Shown in pieces: positions 5,111-6,151 of a stretch of 6,151 nt of DNA. The position numbers and the translations under genes were made by a program. The notes beneath the pieces are model-generated. The model ran no database searches and was not told the DNA's origin. It was given only the letters and a program-made list of their open reading frames with translations. Source of the DNA: DASTHG01 sp041498155 (lineage in GTDB: Bacteria; Gemmatimonadota; Gemmatimonadetes; Gemmatimonadales; GWC2-71-9); NCBI GenBank assembly GCA_041498155.1, contig JBGQHV010000187.1:1-6151 (forward strand), read 5' to 3'. Position 1 is the stretch's first letter, and every line of letters begins with the position of its first letter.

Positions 5111-6149
5111 CGAGATCGCAGACTTCGTCGAACAGGGCGGGGAGCTCGTCGGGGGGGGTCCGTCGTGCCAGGTCGCGCAGCTCCTGCACGCGCGCCAGGG
5201 CGCGGTCGCCGCGGTACAGCAGCGACTTGACGTCCACCACCGGGAGCGCCTCCTCGGCCTGCGCGGCGGCCGCGGTCGCGGCCTCGCCCATCAGCACCTC
5301 GAGCGATGCCGGCCCGATGCCCATCGCGACCATGCGCTCGTAGGCGATCCACGATCCCACGATGTCCGGCGTCTCCGCCGGGGTCTCCGACATCTCCATC
5401 AGGAAGAGCGGGGGCATCGACGGCTTGGGGGGCTCTTCCGCCGGAGTCGCCTCGACCGCCGCCACCGGAGCGACGGGGATTTCGAGCGCGGGCGGCTCGG
5501 CCAATGCTCGCAGCTCGGCCAACTCGTCGGGCAGCTCGAGATCTTCGATCGGAACGATCGGAGTCTCCGCCGCCGCCGGCTCGGGCTTCGGTTCGTCCAG
5601 GGCGGCGCCGAGCGGCTGCGCGCCGGGGAACGAGACGAGGGTGTGCGCCGTGGTGGGCGGGGCCACGGGAGCCGCCAGCGTGCGCAACCGATTCGCGACT
5701 TCGCCCAAGCCGGCGGCGATGTGGTCGTCGTCCGCGTGGCTGGAGTTGGCCAGCACCTCACTCGCCTGCCGCAGCGCCGCGGCGAAGCGCGCCGGCTCCT
5801 GCACGGCATGACCCATCGCCACCGCCTCGCGCGCCGCTTCCACGAAGTGGGTCAGACTGTTGGGCAGCGGGCCCTCACCGGCGAACGACAGCGCGCGGAA
5901 CGTCCCGGCCAGGGTGTGCACGCGCAGCTCGCGTTGCGTCACACTGGGCGCGCGCTCGATCGCGTCGGCGGCGAGCCGCAGATGCTCGCCGTGGCTGACG
6001 AGCTCCACGCGCGAGAGCGGCGCCGCCTGGGCCGCACCCGCCCCGCGCTGCACGATGTGGGGACCGACGTCGTCGAAGTAAAGATCGCTGATGGGAATGA
6101 TCGCCGGCTCGCGATCGAAGAACCGCGCCAGCTGACCCGCGAACGAGCG
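5082..6149 (-). CDS. Hpt-domain signalling protein (FimL/ChpA-like), C-terminal part; 5' partial
   Basis: The reading frame is open from the right edge, so the N-terminus is outside the window; a GTG at 6053 is internal, since residues upstream (RSFAGQLARFFDREPAIIPI) read as normal protein. About 355 residues are visible. Around residues 50-135 is a helical domain with VHTLAGTFRALSF, His78 sitting as in the H-x-L-x-G motif of histidine phosphotransfer (Hpt) domains of CheA/ChpA-type proteins. It is followed by a Pro/Ala/Glu-rich linker (about 160-260) and a second helical region with SLLYRGDRALARVQELR (309-325) at the C-terminus. No ATPase, CheW or receiver domain is present in the visible part, so any phosphate must come from another protein. 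Short VPI-type motifs recur: IIPISDL (17-23), IVPIEDL (198-204), VVDVKSL (304-310). It precedes and overlaps the flippase-like gene. Hpt assignment is by motif reading only and tentative. Confidence 0.65.
   Translation of the reverse strand, partial: RSFAGQLARFFDREPAIIPISDLYFDDVGPHIVQRGAGAAQAAPLSRVELVSHGEHLRLAADAIERAPSVTQRELRVHTLAGTFRALSFAGEGPLPNSLTHFVEAAREAVAMGHAVQEPARFAAALRQASEVLANSSHADDDHIAAGLGEVANRLRTLAAPVAPPTTAHTLVSFPGAQPLGAALDEPKPEPAAAETPIVPIEDLELPDELAELRALAEPPALEIPVAPVAAVEATPAEEPPKPSMPPLFLMEMSETPAETPDIVGSWIAYERMVAMGIGPASLEVLMGEAATAAAAQAEEALPVVDVKSLLYRGDRALARVQELRDLARRTPPDELPALFDEVCDLVDLAIQSGA
5151..5158 (-). repeat. C8 homopolymer inside the Hpt-protein gene
   Basis: Eight G on the plus strand, read as C8 in the Hpt gene at the codons for Thr-Pro-Pro near its C-terminus (residues 331-333). 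Runs of this length are prone to slippage in replication and sequencing. The tract lies 41 bases upstream of the TTG start of the flippase-like gene. Confidence 0.9.
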
Positions 6150-6151
6150 GA

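Noticed and set aside
3944..5230. Long plus-strand open frame (428 codons) rich in Arg, Gly and Glu
   Set aside because: It lies antisense to ispE and the flippase-like gene, which have clear family motifs; its composition is low-complexity and typical of the reverse frame of GC-rich genes.

Overview
The window is GC-rich, densely packed bacterial DNA with eight protein-coding genes and no sign of mobile DNA, CRISPR arrays, rRNA or tRNA. The gene families (DUF2911 secreted protein, TMEM175-type channel, poly-glycine lipoprotein, HExxH lipoprotein, Hpt protein with a Pro/Ala/Glu linker) and the base composition fit an environmental, double-membraned bacterium. Gemmatimonadota is my best guess, from general resemblance only; no marker gene here proves it.

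Left part (1-2186, plus strand): the 3' part of an MDR-superfamily quinone oxidoreductase that runs off the left edge, then a TMEM175-family membrane protein, then a secreted DUF2911 protein. Spacing is tight (62 bp and 1 bp), so they probably share a transcript. This group converges on the rest of the window across only 14 bp (2187-2200), where a small GC-rich hairpin overlaps both stop codons.

Middle part (2201-3030, minus strand): two small exported proteins, both with lipoprotein-type signal peptides and both with likely metal sites. The first in transcription order is a plastocyanin-like cupredoxin whose domain is held off the membrane by a 15-glycine linker. The second starts 2 nt after the first stops and carries an HExxH motif. 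Just upstream of the pair, ahead of a strong ribosome binding site, is an 8-bp perfect inverted repeat that looks like an operator or an mRNA hairpin.

Right part (3153-6151, minus strand): reading leftwards, the C-terminal portion of an Hpt-domain protein (5' end beyond the window), a flippase-like membrane protein of the LPG_synthase_TM/UPF0104 family, and ispE of the MEP isoprenoid pathway. The first pair overlaps by 29 nt if the TTG start is right, and the second pair by 4 nt (GTGA), so all three look translationally coupled. A weak hairpin with a short T stretch follows ispE.

Overall this is a mostly ordinary chromosomal region. The points most worth a second look are the cupredoxin/HExxH lipoprotein pair with its palindrome, the kinase-less Hpt protein coupled to a lipid-flippase-like protein and ispE, and the C8 tract near the Hpt/flippase junction. 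I saw no clear evidence of a novel defence or mobile system.
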